A stretch of DNA of 64,000 nucleotides, taken from assembly GCF_051106095.1 (NCBI RefSeq), contig NC_135786.1, positions 212,138,501 through 212,202,500 of the forward strand. Reading direction: 5' to 3'. A program made the translations under genes and the position numbers. Under the pieces are notes generated by a model. The model made no database searches and was not told the DNA's origin. It saw only the letters and a list, made by a program, of their open reading frames with translations. This document shows, one piece after another, positions 1 to 10,400 of the stretch; the stretch's first letter is position 1; each line of letters begins with the position of its first letter. This DNA is from Pogona vitticeps (taxonomy: Eukaryota > Chordata > Lepidosauria > Squamata > Agamidae).

Positions 1-2120
1 TGCTGCATAAAAAGAGATTCTGGTATGATCTTGTAGCCATAGAAAAAATCCAGAACTTCATCACGTGAGACTTCCGATGGCATATTCCTTAATTTAATCA
101 GTGTGACACGATCTGAGCCACTCCTGAAATCAGAGTCAGGCACAGTATGTCCATCTGGGAAAATTCCAGGAATTCTTTCACCAACATCAGTAAATGTGGG
201 ATGGACTCTAACATGATCAGGTGAACAGACTGAATCATCAGGTGGATGTCTGTGATCAGATGGATACTTTAAATCATCAGCTGAATGTTTATAATACAAT
301 GGATGCTTTACATTTCCCTGCATGGATTCAACCTGAGAATGAAGTTTACCTTTTTTATTTGTGTAGGGATGATCCTGCATCTTTTTATTTAATACTGATG
401 GAACATTGATACCAAACTCTCGCATTTGTTCCTCAGATATGCTTCTCAGGAGTACTTCCGTTCCCAAAAAATGCTTACGATTTAAACTTTCAGCTTTCCG
501 TGCTTCATCTTCAGATCTAAATTTGACTAACGCTTCTCCCAGTCCAGCTCCTTTATCATCATACAGCAAACGAATATCCCTGTCGTCAATATTAAATCCT
601 GCAAAAAACTTCTGCACTTCAACATTTGTCACATCAAATGGAAAATTTCTTACATATAAACATGTATATGAGCCAGAATGTTGATCTTGATCGTTTTTTC
701 CCCTCCTATGGTAATGTCCCTCTGGTGATCTTGTAGTTTCTGAAGATCCAATTAACTGAAATGCTTCTGTTTTGGAAATGGGGGAAAGGTGAACCTTTTG
801 AGGATAAAGATGCCACTTGTGATATTTGAGTGCACACTCATATATTCTGAGTGATTTGAAAGTCACAATTGCATCCCTGCTTCTATGGCTACGTGGCTTT
901 AAGAATACAATCTGATCATCAGAAATATCCAACTCTCCAAAGAATAATCTCAATTCATCCTTATCACCAACAGGTGACAGATTTTGTACACGTACATAGT
1001 ACTCCCTGTTATGAGATGAAAGAGAATGGGTTGAGCCAGAAAATGGTGAATGAGAACGTGTAATAACTCTCTTTGGCGAAGACCTGGAATGGATCCGTAC
1101 TGCAGTCCTTCTTGGTGGAGACTTAGAATAGGACCGTGCTATAATCTTCCTTGGTGGAGACCTTGAATAGCTCCGTGTTGTAATCGTCCTTGGTGAAGAC
1201 CGTGAATGAGTTGGTGCTGTAACCATCCTTGATGGAGACCTTGAATGGCTCTGTGCTGTAATCCTCCTTGGTGAAGACCGTGAATGAGTCCGTGCTGTAA
1301 CCCTCCTTGATGGAGACCTTGAATGGCTCCGTGCTGTAATCCTCCTTGGTGAAGACCGTGAATGAGTCTGTGCTGTAACCATCCTTGATGGAGACCTTGA
1401 ATAGCTCCGTGCTGTAATCCTCCTTGGTGAAGACCGTGAATGAGTCCGTGCAGTATTCCTTCTTGATGGAGATCTTGAATGGGTATGTGTCATAATCCTC
1501 CCTGATGGAGAACAAGACCTTGAACGAGTGCATGCCATAATTCTCCTTGGAGGAGACCTGGAGTGACTACATGCCATAACCCTCCTTGTAGGAGATTTTG
1601 AATGGGTATATCTTCCTGAGGACTCTCTCCTGGGCTGCTTATAGTTTGCTTGCGCGATCTCCCTACTGCTGTTTCGGGAACCGCTGGAATGGAATTCACG
1701 CTGTGAGAAATCCACAGAACTATAGCTAGATTTGTCCACTCCTTTCTTAAGGGCTGCAACTACATTTGAAAGGCTGCCAACTCCAGAGGCCCCAGGGTTA
1801 TTAGAACCTGTCCGCCTAGAGCCAGTTACTGTTTCTTTTCCACCACGATCAAATATTTTCCTATTAATTTCTATTATATGCTGCATTTCTGTCTTGCTGC
1901 TGAGAAACAATTCGATATGTGAACCCCTGATAGATATTCCTGAATAGCTCATTGCTCGCCGTGCATCTTCATCTGTTGCAAATATGATAAAAGCTTCCCC
2001 CTTTTCTCCTCCAATAATATGTACACCACCATCAGGGATATTCAATCCTGAGAAGAAATGGCGAATATCCACAGGGCCTGCAACAACAGGAAGCCCCTGT
2101 AAACGGATGACTACAGCCAT
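1..2120 (-). CDS. RBM12B: RBM12B third copy, N-terminal 706 codons, runs off left edge
   Basis: The minus-strand frame opens at the ATG at 2118-2120 and stays open to the window edge. It encodes the RBM12-type first RRM (starting MAVVIRLQGLPVVAGP), the Ser/Arg-like 13-residue repeats, RRM2, RRM3 and most of RRM4. The spacing to the intact copy at 4031-6280 is exactly 4160 bp throughout. By eye only two differences appear over 2128 bp: Arg here for Trp in the last repeats (near 1136), and a silent change near 1607. Homology stops at 2128, eight bases before the ATG, where a MITE begins. The 3' splice site and promoter that serve the other copies are therefore absent. It may be the end of a 4160-bp tandem repeat, a 5'-truncated retrocopy, or an assembly duplicate. 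Whether it is expressed is unknown. Confidence 0.75.
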   Translation of the reverse strand, partial: MAVVIRLQGLPVVAGPVDIRHFFSGLNIPDGGVHIIGGEKGEAFIIFATDEDARRAMSYSGISIRGSHIELFLSSKTEMQHIIEINRKIFDRGGKETVTGSRRTGSNNPGASGVGSLSNVVAALKKGVDKSSYSSVDFSQREFHSSGSRNSSREIAQANYKQPRRESSGRYTHSKSPTRRVMACSHSRSPPRRIMACTRSRSCSPSGRIMTHTHSRSPSRRNTARTHSRSSPRRITARSYSRSPSRMVTAQTHSRSSPRRITARSHSRSPSRRVTARTHSRSSPRRITAQSHSRSPSRMVTAPTHSRSSPRTITTRSYSRSPPRKIIARSYSKSPPRRTAVRIHSRSSPKRVITRSHSPFSGSTHSLSSHNREYYVRVQNLSPVGDKDELRLFFGELDISDDQIVFLKPRSHRSRDAIVTFKSLRIYECALKYHKWHLYPQKVHLSPISKTEAFQLIGSSETTRSPEGHYHRRGKNDQDQHSGSYTCLYVRNFPFDVTNVEVQKFFAGFNIDDRDIRLLYDDKGAGLGEALVKFRSEDEARKAESLNRKHFLGTEVLLRSISEEQMREFGINVPSVLNKKMQDHPYTNKKGKLHSQVESMQGNVKHPLYYKHSADDLKYPSDHRHPPDDSVCSPDHVRVHPTFTDVGERIPGIFPDGHTVPDSDFRSGSDRVTLIKLRNMPSEVSRDEVLDFFYGYKIIPESLFMQ
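1047..1607 (-). repeat. 39-bp coding minisatellite in RBM12B copy 1-2120
   Basis: About fourteen tandem 39-bp units encode 13-residue blocks of the form (S/T)HSRSPSRRVTAR. They match one for one the array at 5207-5767. Confidence 0.8.
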
Positions 2121-2221
2121 TCTGAGTTAAGACACTTTTACAGGAGCGAAAAGGGGCATCGGAAAGAGCTCTTTGATCTCCGTTTCCCTTTTAAAGCTCT
2201 TTCCAATGTCTCTTTTCACTC

Positions 2222-2399
<178 letters not shown>

Positions 2400-2403
2400 A
2401 AAA

Positions 2404-2693
2404 GTGCCTTAAACTGTTTGAAGCCTGTTTTAAATGCTTGCAATGGTTAGCCCACCTCCTTAACCCTATGCAAACTTATTTTGGTGTTGTTCTGACACTT
2501 TGTTAATTTGTGGTGATTTTTTGTTTTTCCCCTCATTGAACTCCATGCATTTCAATGAGGGGAAAAACAAAAAATCACCACAAATTAACGAAGTGTCAGA
2601 ACAACACCAAAATAAGTTTGCATAGGTTTCAGGAGGTGGGCTAACCATTGCAAGCATTTAAAACAGGTTCCAAACATTGTAAGACACTTTTAC
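2404..2693. repeat. Near-perfect inverted repeat inside MITE A
   Basis: Two arms of about 140 bp meet near 2548. The left arm contains GGTTAGCCCACCTCC and CCTATGCAAACTTATTTTGG; the right arm carries their reverse complements. The same palindrome is in the sister element, centred near 23973. Both strands therefore translate to similar spurious ORFs. Confidence 0.85.
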
Positions 2694-2956
2694 AGGAGCG
2701 AAAAAGGACTTCGCAAAGCCATTGAAATGCATTGAGTCGGCTTCAATGCATTTCAATTGGGGAACCGGGTTTCACTCAACAATGTTTCCTATGGGGATTT
2801 TCCCTCAAGGACGGCAATCCGTTCCAATTGGAACGGATTAACTGGTTTTCAATGCATTCCTATGGGAAACGGTGTTTCACAGAACGATGTTTCACACAAC
2901 GTTGATTTTTTTGGAACCAACTAACATCTTTGTGCAAGGCACCACTGTATACAGTA

Positions 2957-3584
2957 CAGTGGTGCCTCGACATACAGACATCCCTACTTATGAAAATTTT
3001 GAGGTACGGAAAGCTCCAGCCGCAAAATTTTGCTTCTACTTGCGGCCAGAGCTTCCACTTACGAAAGGGAAAAGGCAGGGGTAAAGGGCAGGAAATTTAA
3101 ATTTACAGTACTAACTGTTGGTGGCAAAGAGGCTGCTTCTTTGTAGCTCTTTCACCCCAATGGTTAGGGAAAGGGATCTGGTGGCGGTGGCCCAGAGCTG
3201 GAAGGCTTGAGCCTCCTGGGTGCTCTGGCAGCAGCAGTGCAGGTGGTGGAGGCAGCAGCTTCAGCTGCCCTGTTGGCCCCCAGCCACGGTCGCCCAGCGC
3301 GAGGAGGCTTGAACTGGCCGGGGTGCTTCAGCTGTTCACCCCCGGGCAAGGTCACCCAGTGCCGGGAGGCTTGAGCTGGCTTGAGATTTATTTTTATTTT
3401 TACAGGCCCAGGGGCTTGCAGTGTTTTATTTTTATTTGGGGGGGGGTGTATTTTTTCCTTCAGCTGGAACAGATTAAATGGTTTTCAATGAATTCCTATA
3501 GGAAATGGTGCTTTGACTTACGGAAATTTCAACCTACGGCCACCGTTCCAATACAGATTAATTCCATAAGTTGAGGCACCACTG
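2957..3584. mobile_element. Tigger-like MITE (family B)
   Basis: It starts CAGTGGTGCCTCGACATAC after TA and ends GAGGCACCACTG before TA. The interior is GC-rich and has no transposase. The same element is at 24382-25022 in the other unit, next to the RBM12B 3' end, so it predates the duplication. Confidence 0.7.
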
Positions 3585-3665
3585 TACTGCTTCTCAGTAG
3601 TGTAATTGGGCACTACTGGATACAAATCAGCCAAATAGCAATTCATGTCTTTCCATTTATGTACT

Positions 3666-3671
3666 TTTATT
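3666..3671 (-). promoter_or_regulatory. Candidate polyadenylation signal of RBM12B
   Basis: AATAAA on the minus strand lies about 360 bp beyond the RBM12B stop codon and just before MITE B. It is conserved in the other unit at 25104-25109. Confidence 0.5.
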
Positions 3672-4030
3672 GTAAAACTGAGCTGAAATTATGAAAATGT
3701 ACTGAACATCATAATGGGCAAGAAGCCAAGAAAACAGACAACATATTATTACATACAACAATAACACAACTTCTAGCTCTGAAATTTAAAACTCTACTGC
3801 AACAAAAACCATATTTAGACAAACCACAAACATACACTGCAAGGTCATGCTTTCATGAATTGCCCAGGGATACAATTCTGTCTGAAAGAACGTAAGACGT
3901 CATTCCGACTCCCTCACAATAAAAGACACTAATTTTGGAAGCAGTCATAGCTATTTACAGTGAATTTACTTTTTATATATTTTTCAAGAAATTTAATACC
4001 GTAAGCTTTGCTTCCTAAACACTTTCTCAT

Positions 4031-6280
4031 TTATACCAAGCTCAACCTAATTTTGCACTCGCCAATTGGCCTATCATTAAGTTCATTAACAGCAGCCACT
4101 GCCTCATCATAATTTATCAGGGCAACAAGAGCGTCACCAGAAAACATGCCATACTCATTCTGCTGCATAAAAAGAGATTCTGGTATGATCTTGTAGCCAT
4201 AGAAAAAATCCAGAACTTCATCACGTGAGACTTCCGATGGCATATTCCTTAATTTAATCAGTGTGACACGATCTGAGCCACTCCTGAAATCAGAGTCAGG
4301 CACAGTATGTCCATCTGGGAAAATTCCAGGAATTCTTTCACCAACATCAGTAAATGTGGGATGGACTCTAACATGATCAGGTGAACAGACTGAATCATCA
4401 GGTGGATGTCTGTGATCAGATGGATACTTTAAATCATCAGCTGAATGTTTATAATACAATGGATGCTTTACATTTCCCTGCATGGATTCAACCTGAGAAT
4501 GAAGTTTACCTTTTTTATTTGTGTAGGGATGATCCTGCATCTTTTTATTTAATACTGATGGAACATTGATACCAAACTCTCGCATTTGTTCCTCAGATAT
4601 GCTTCTCAGGAGTACTTCCGTTCCCAAAAAATGCTTACGATTTAAACTTTCAGCTTTCCGTGCTTCATCTTCAGATCTAAATTTGACTAACGCTTCTCCC
4701 AGTCCAGCTCCTTTATCATCATACAGCAAACGAATATCCCTGTCGTCAATATTAAATCCTGCAAAAAACTTCTGCACTTCAACATTTGTCACATCAAATG
4801 GAAAATTTCTTACATATAAACATGTATATGAGCCAGAATGTTGATCTTGATCGTTTTTTCCCCTCCTATGGTAATGTCCCTCTGGTGATCTTGTAGTTTC
4901 TGAAGATCCAATTAACTGAAATGCTTCTGTTTTGGAAATGGGGGAAAGGTGAACCTTTTGAGGATAAAGATGCCACTTGTGATATTTGAGTGCACACTCA
5001 TATATTCTGAGTGATTTGAAAGTCACAATTGCATCCCTGCTTCTATGGCTACGTGGCTTTAAGAATACAATCTGATCATCAGAAATATCCAACTCTCCAA
5101 AGAATAATCTCAATTCATCCTTATCACCAACAGGTGACAGATTTTGTACACGTACATAGTACTCCCTGTTATGAGATGAAAGAGAATGGGTTGAGCCAGA
5201 AAATGGTGAATGAGAACGTGTAATAACTCTCTTTGGCGAAGACCTGGAATGGATCCGTACTGCAGTCCTTCTTGGTGGAGACTTAGAATAGGACCATGCT
5301 ATAATCTTCCTTGGTGGAGACCTTGAATAGCTCCGTGTTGTAATCGTCCTTGGTGAAGACCGTGAATGAGTTGGTGCTGTAACCATCCTTGATGGAGACC
5401 TTGAATGGCTCTGTGCTGTAATCCTCCTTGGTGAAGACCGTGAATGAGTCCGTGCTGTAACCCTCCTTGATGGAGACCTTGAATGGCTCCGTGCTGTAAT
5501 CCTCCTTGGTGAAGACCGTGAATGAGTCTGTGCTGTAACCATCCTTGATGGAGACCTTGAATAGCTCCGTGCTGTAATCCTCCTTGGTGAAGACCGTGAA
5601 TGAGTCCGTGCAGTATTCCTTCTTGATGGAGATCTTGAATGGGTATGTGTCATAATCCTCCCTGATGGAGAACAAGACCTTGAACGAGTGCATGCCATAA
5701 TTCTCCTTGGAGGAGACCTGGAGTGACTACATGCCATAACCCTCCTTGTAGGAGATTTTGAATGGGTGTATCTTCCTGAGGACTCTCTCCTGGGCTGCTT
5801 ATAGTTTGCTTGCGCGATCTCCCTACTGCTGTTTCGGGAACCGCTGGAATGGAATTCACGCTGTGAGAAATCCACAGAACTATAGCTAGATTTGTCCACT
5901 CCTTTCTTAAGGGCTGCAACTACATTTGAAAGGCTGCCAACTCCAGAGGCCCCAGGGTTATTAGAACCTGTCCGCCTAGAGCCAGTTACTGTTTCTTTTC
6001 CACCACGATCAAATATTTTCCTATTAATTTCTATTATATGCTGCATTTCTGTCTTGCTGCTGAGAAACAATTCGATATGTGAACCCCTGATAGATATTCC
6101 TGAATAGCTCATTGCTCGCCGTGCATCTTCATCTGTTGCAAATATGATAAAAGCTTCCCCCTTTTCTCCTCCAATAATATGTACACCACCATCAGGGATA
6201 TTCAATCCTGAGAAGAAATGGCGAATATCCACAGGGCCTGCAACAACAGGAAGCCCCTGTAAACGGATGACTACAGCCAT
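4031..6280 (-). CDS. RBM12B: RNA-binding motif protein 12B, intact copy (749 aa)
   Basis: An RRM protein of the RBM12 family, expected to bind RNA in the nucleus; its targets are poorly defined. The ATG at 6278-6280 is chosen because the family begins MAVVIRLQGLPVVAGP; 17 upstream in-frame codons are probably 5' UTR and intron. Domains: RRM1 about 1-75; thirteen-residue Ser/Arg-like repeats 172-358; RRM2 about 375-450; RRM3 about 485-565; RRM4 about 670-749. The coding region is one exon, as usual for this gene. A likely 3' splice site (CACAG) sits at 6307-6312 on the minus strand. At 749 aa it is shorter than human RBM12B (about 1000 aa). It lies head to head with a TMEM67 relic. One oddity is a Trp in the last repeats where the other copies have Arg. 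This is the only copy fully contained and uninterrupted in the window. Confidence 0.93.
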   Translation of the reverse strand: MAVVIRLQGLPVVAGPVDIRHFFSGLNIPDGGVHIIGGEKGEAFIIFATDEDARRAMSYSGISIRGSHIELFLSSKTEMQHIIEINRKIFDRGGKETVTGSRRTGSNNPGASGVGSLSNVVAALKKGVDKSSYSSVDFSQREFHSSGSRNSSREIAQANYKQPRRESSGRYTHSKSPTRRVMACSHSRSPPRRIMACTRSRSCSPSGRIMTHTHSRSPSRRNTARTHSRSSPRRITARSYSRSPSRMVTAQTHSRSSPRRITARSHSRSPSRRVTARTHSRSSPRRITAQSHSRSPSRMVTAPTHSRSSPRTITTRSYSRSPPRKIIAWSYSKSPPRRTAVRIHSRSSPKRVITRSHSPFSGSTHSLSSHNREYYVRVQNLSPVGDKDELRLFFGELDISDDQIVFLKPRSHRSRDAIVTFKSLRIYECALKYHKWHLYPQKVHLSPISKTEAFQLIGSSETTRSPEGHYHRRGKNDQDQHSGSYTCLYVRNFPFDVTNVEVQKFFAGFNIDDRDIRLLYDDKGAGLGEALVKFRSEDEARKAESLNRKHFLGTEVLLRSISEEQMREFGINVPSVLNKKMQDHPYTNKKGKLHSQVESMQGNVKHPLYYKHSADDLKYPSDHRHPPDDSVCSPDHVRVHPTFTDVGERIPGIFPDGHTVPDSDFRSGSDRVTLIKLRNMPSEVSRDEVLDFFYGYKIIPESLFMQQNEYGMFSGDALVALINYDEAVAAVNELNDRPIGECKIRLSLV
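5207..5767 (-). repeat. 39-bp coding minisatellite of RBM12B
   Basis: About fourteen 39-bp units encode residues 172-358, alternating SHSRSPSRRVTAR-like and THSRSSPRRITAR-like blocks. The unit is a multiple of three, so copy-number changes keep frame; the copy at 26640-27161 has one unit fewer. Confidence 0.85.
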
Positions 6281-6306
6281 TCTGAGTTCAACCCACAGCA
6301 AGCCAC

Positions 6307-9300
6307 CTGTGGATAAAACACACAATAGCAAGCCTTTAAGATACTGAAAAAGTACTACACCTCACACTCTACCATTTAAAACAGAAATGTCCACCTTCAA
6401 CCTAGTATACAAAATCAAAGAATAACTCAACTGAAACCACAAGAAGCCAATTTAATCATAAAGCTTGCTAACAATTATTCATCCTGAAATTCTGAGTGTT
6501 CCATCAGCATTCCAAATAATCAAAACAGTTTCAGTAATTCTAACTGGCTCTAATGAAGATAAAGAAATCTTTCACTGCACATATACAGGCCATCACAACT
6601 TTTATGAGGATATTAAACCAGAAGTTATCTCTAGTCCTGTGTCTTTGCCAAACACTCCACTTCTTAACAACCAACGTTAAGCCATCCAGTCCCTATGATG
6701 TATCATTTCCTCATGATCTGGACATCCAATCTGTACTTCCTCTCCTGCCACAAGTCTGTCAGAAAGAAATCATCTCAGACAACAGAAGCATTAATGTTTT
6801 AGAAGCTTACCTGTTTCTTCCTCAAAGGCCTGATTAAAGTCTGTGAAATCAACTCAACTGTGGAAAGAAAAACATGATTAATGGCCAATAAGTAGGTTTA
6901 CATATCATGTCTCATTACTGAGGAATATCTTTGACCAATGCCAAGAGTAACCAACTAAAAAAAATTGATGGTTTTATACAAAGTTCTGGTCCCAATCCAG
7001 ACTTCTACAAAACACAAACAAAAAACTCACAAGACATAAATAATGAATTTCAACAAAACAGCATCTTGGCATATCCATTTTGAGAGGATACTCTCCTATT
7101 AAAGCTAATTTCAGTAAGCCTTGAAAATAAGCTTGTAATCACTCCTTCAGAGATCCGCATAAAGTTTCTTCAGTGTCCAGAGTTGTTGAAAGGTGGAATC
7201 TCACACAAAAAGACAGAAGTGTCCAGGTCTGCTGAAATTCTTTTTCTTGGAAAGACAGTGATCGGATGCTCAGTGGTATGAGTGCTGTATTGTAGACATG
7301 TCATATTATAAAAAAAATAATAAATCCAAAAACCAAAAATTCCAGGAAAACATATAGTCTTTCCACTTCTTCCACAAATCTGCCATCACACTACCAATCT
7401 ACGAAAATTCCTCATAATCTTTCATCTTCATAGTCTACAATACAAACTGTAAAAGCATCACACAATGTACTGTCACATAAAATCTACACAAGATATTTAT
7501 CAGAACACTCTTGTAACAAGTTCTAAAAACATAAAGAGGCCATAATGGAAAATAGTGCAGCCCAATCCTCTGCAAGTAAGATCTACTAAGTTCATCAGAA
7601 CTTACTCTCAAATAAGTACATACAAGATTACAGTGCTAAAGTTAAAATAAATGATTCTTTTATATTATATAGAGAAATGCATTTGACACATAGTGTTCCA
7701 CGAGAATACTGCAACTGCAATACACAGATTGCAAATTTCAAATCATTTTAATTTATTTGGACACTGCACTAGATATAGCGCTGAGATAAAATATATACAG
7801 TACATATGTTTAAAACCTATCTCAGTGGACTCAATATTAGCCAAGATTTGTTAGGCCATTATCTAATGTAAAACACTACAATCAGTATGTTATATCTGCT
7901 ATATTTCCCAGCTGTGTTTCCTTCCTAACTAACCAAAACCCATTTTACAAATTTCAAAAATAATCAGAGATGTTTAACTCATTACCATGTTGTCCCTGCT
8001 ATGTTACCTATAGGTAAACTTAAAGGTTCCCCTTGACAATTGCCCAGTCGTGTCTGACTCTAGGGGCCAGTGCTCATCCCTGTTTCTAGGCCATAGAGCC
8101 AGCATTTGTCCGTAGACAGTTTCCATGGTCACGTGGCCAGTGCAACTAGACACAGAATGATGTTACCTTCCTACTGCGGTGGTACCTATTCATCTACTTA
8201 CATTTTCATTCTTTTGAACTGCTAAGTTGGGAGGAGCTGGGACAGGCAAAGGGAGCTCACTCCGTTGCGTGGATTCAAACTGCTGGTCTGACGACCTTGC
8301 AGCCCAGAGGCTTTGCAGCTAACCCGCAATGCCACTACGTTCCCCCATGTTACCTATCGCTTGGCGCAATTTAGCCAACACTTATTGCCCACTGTTTATA
8401 GTATAAGGAAAGGAAAAGAATATTTAAGAGAGGTCTTAAAAGGTGTGAAATTACACACAGTACACAACCAGTAAGCAAAGTTGTGTGTCAAAAACTTGTG
8501 ACAGTAAATGCCAGGATATTCTGAATTCCTCTTTAGAATTTTTTTACTTATTCCAAATATTCCTGGGCAAATCAGTTTCCAGAAATACCACAGACAAAAA
8601 TACAGCAAAGAAAACTGATACTATTTATTGTAAGTATTTCTTTCTACATTTCAGTTCTTTACATTCTAATTTTTTATGCACTTACTTGGGAATAGGACCC
8701 ACTGAAATCACTAGAGCTTACTTTTGAGCAGGTATGCATAGGATTGGATAGTTAAAATCTGAAACAGCTCTTGAAAAAACAAATAAAATGGTCATGGCAA
8801 AAAACCAATAGGTTATGAGCAAAATCCTGTTTGTGCAAGTACAAGATTCCTGCATAAGCATGACAGGAATAATGCAATTCAATTTCATCACCAAATCCAC
8901 AATACACTACCAATAGTGTTCGTGGGTTAGCACTCCCACCTCAGGACTATCATCGCTACCACTGACAAACTCACATCCATCCTTTAATGAAACAGAATAT
9001 TAAAGTTATTGTACTGAATTTTCTCAAAATGAAAGGGAACCAAAAAGTACTACAGTGAGTGAGTGAAACTGAAGATACTAGTTATATCTTATCAAAAGAA
9101 AGGTAACCTGTTGATATAAAATGTAACGGATGTGGGCCTCTTCAGGTATACCTCCGTAAAAAATATTATTCTTTCAGGAGTAGGTTTTTGTTGTTCTTAG
9201 TATAAGAATATGCAATATACACTACGGGAAAACAGCATAGACTACTGCTAAAGCTCTACTTTAAGAATGTCCACATAACGCTTTAAACCAAGTATGCGAA

Positions 9301-9769
9301 ATCAGTTAATGTAATCTAGGTACTCTTGTCCACAAGACCCATATCAGTGGTCCGAGAATACGTGGGGAAAGCAGCAACCTAAATATATTTGCAGAACAGA
9401 TTTTGTGACACCGAGGACGTCCCTTAACGGCTTCGGAAGTTGACAAAGCAGAGTTATTTCTTCTCCACCGCAGCTCGAAAGGAATAACACCGCGCAAAAG
9501 AGAACAACGTTAACAACGCTGCAACTTCTTACGAACCAAGCTTCCACACCAGAATAAGCAAGATATCAGCGCGACCACAGTAGCCATCTGGATGGCATTA
9601 TCACTTCTCCCTAAACTAAAAGCTCTTACATTAGAAACACGGAATAACGGAGTTGGAAGGGCCGCTAAGGCCATCGAGTCCAACCTCGTGCTCAGCGTAG
9701 GAATCCCAATCAAAGCAGACCTGACAAGACGGTTGTCCAATTAAATTAAAACCCAGCAGGAATCATCTC
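6307..9769 (-). other. RBM12B 5' non-coding region (intron side), left unit
   Basis: No coding potential is seen beyond short shadow frames. The stretch is AT-rich, aligns along its length with 27701-31591, and holds one SINE (8012-8346). It lacks about 428 bp present at 30364-30791. A faint CR1-like trace may lie near 9640-9722. Non-coding first exons of RBM12B should lie towards the CpG island, but I could not place them. Confidence 0.6.
8012..8346 (-). mobile_element. tRNA-derived SINE (Sauria type), left unit
   Basis: On the minus strand it runs from a tRNA-like head (near 8346) to a tail ending GTCAAGGGGAACCTTTA. It has 11-bp target-site duplications ATGTTACCTAT at 8001-8011 and 8347-8357. 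It is present at the same site in the other unit, so it is older than the duplication. Confidence 0.85.
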
Positions 9770-10400
9770 GGCCCATATCTCTCTACGCGCGAGCGGGAGC
9801 AGCAGAAGGTGCGGGACGAAAAGCGTCGGGCCTGGAAAAGCTCAGAGGCTTCCTGCCGAAGCCACAGACACACACACACACACAAAAGCCCCAAGGACAA
9901 CACTGCCACGGCCCGGTCACATCCCGCTTGTACTAACCAGGTCCGGGCCGGTCCAGAGACCCACCGAGGGCACCCCGGCCCTGCGACTCTCCTCAGGGAA
10001 AGAAAGGAACCCAAATCCGGTTACTTTCAAGTTCCTCAGGCCGCATACTTCGGCCCTTTCCCGGGCTTCTTCCCTCCCGGCCCCCTTCGTCCTCCGCTCC
10101 CCGGGGCTGCTGACGTGTCTCGCTCGCCCACAGGGCCACCGAAAAACGGACCGCCGCTCCCCTCCGCCAAAGTCACCGGTAGGAGAAACAAAGCGCCGGC
10201 CACAGTCTCCCCCCGCCCCCGCCTCAAGAGAGGGCGAACGGTTACCCCCCTCCCCGCGCCCGCCCGGCTGCCCGCAGAAAAAAAACCCACTTCCGCCGAC
10301 GGTACCAAACACGCATGCCTGAACGGCACCGGAAACTCAGGCCTTCCCCAATCACGTCGGAGTTTAACGACTTCTTCCGGTACCAATGACTTACCCTGAA
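9770..10400. promoter_or_regulatory. CpG island, presumed RBM12B promoter, left unit
   Basis: This is GC- and CpG-rich sequence with a short (CA)n run near 9868. It contains ETS-like CCGGAAG cores (for example near 10377) and an NRF1-like CGCATGC near 10312. It lies upstream of minus-strand RBM12B. The long frames here are compositional and not taken as genes. Confidence 0.65.

Noticed and set aside
2466-2657. 63-codon frame seen again at 23891-24082
   Set aside because: It is the translation of the MITE A palindrome.
5283-5693. 136-codon frame over the RBM12B repeats
   Set aside because: A 39-bp repeat unit leaves other frames open by period alone; the RBM12B frame is the one with conserved RRM domains.
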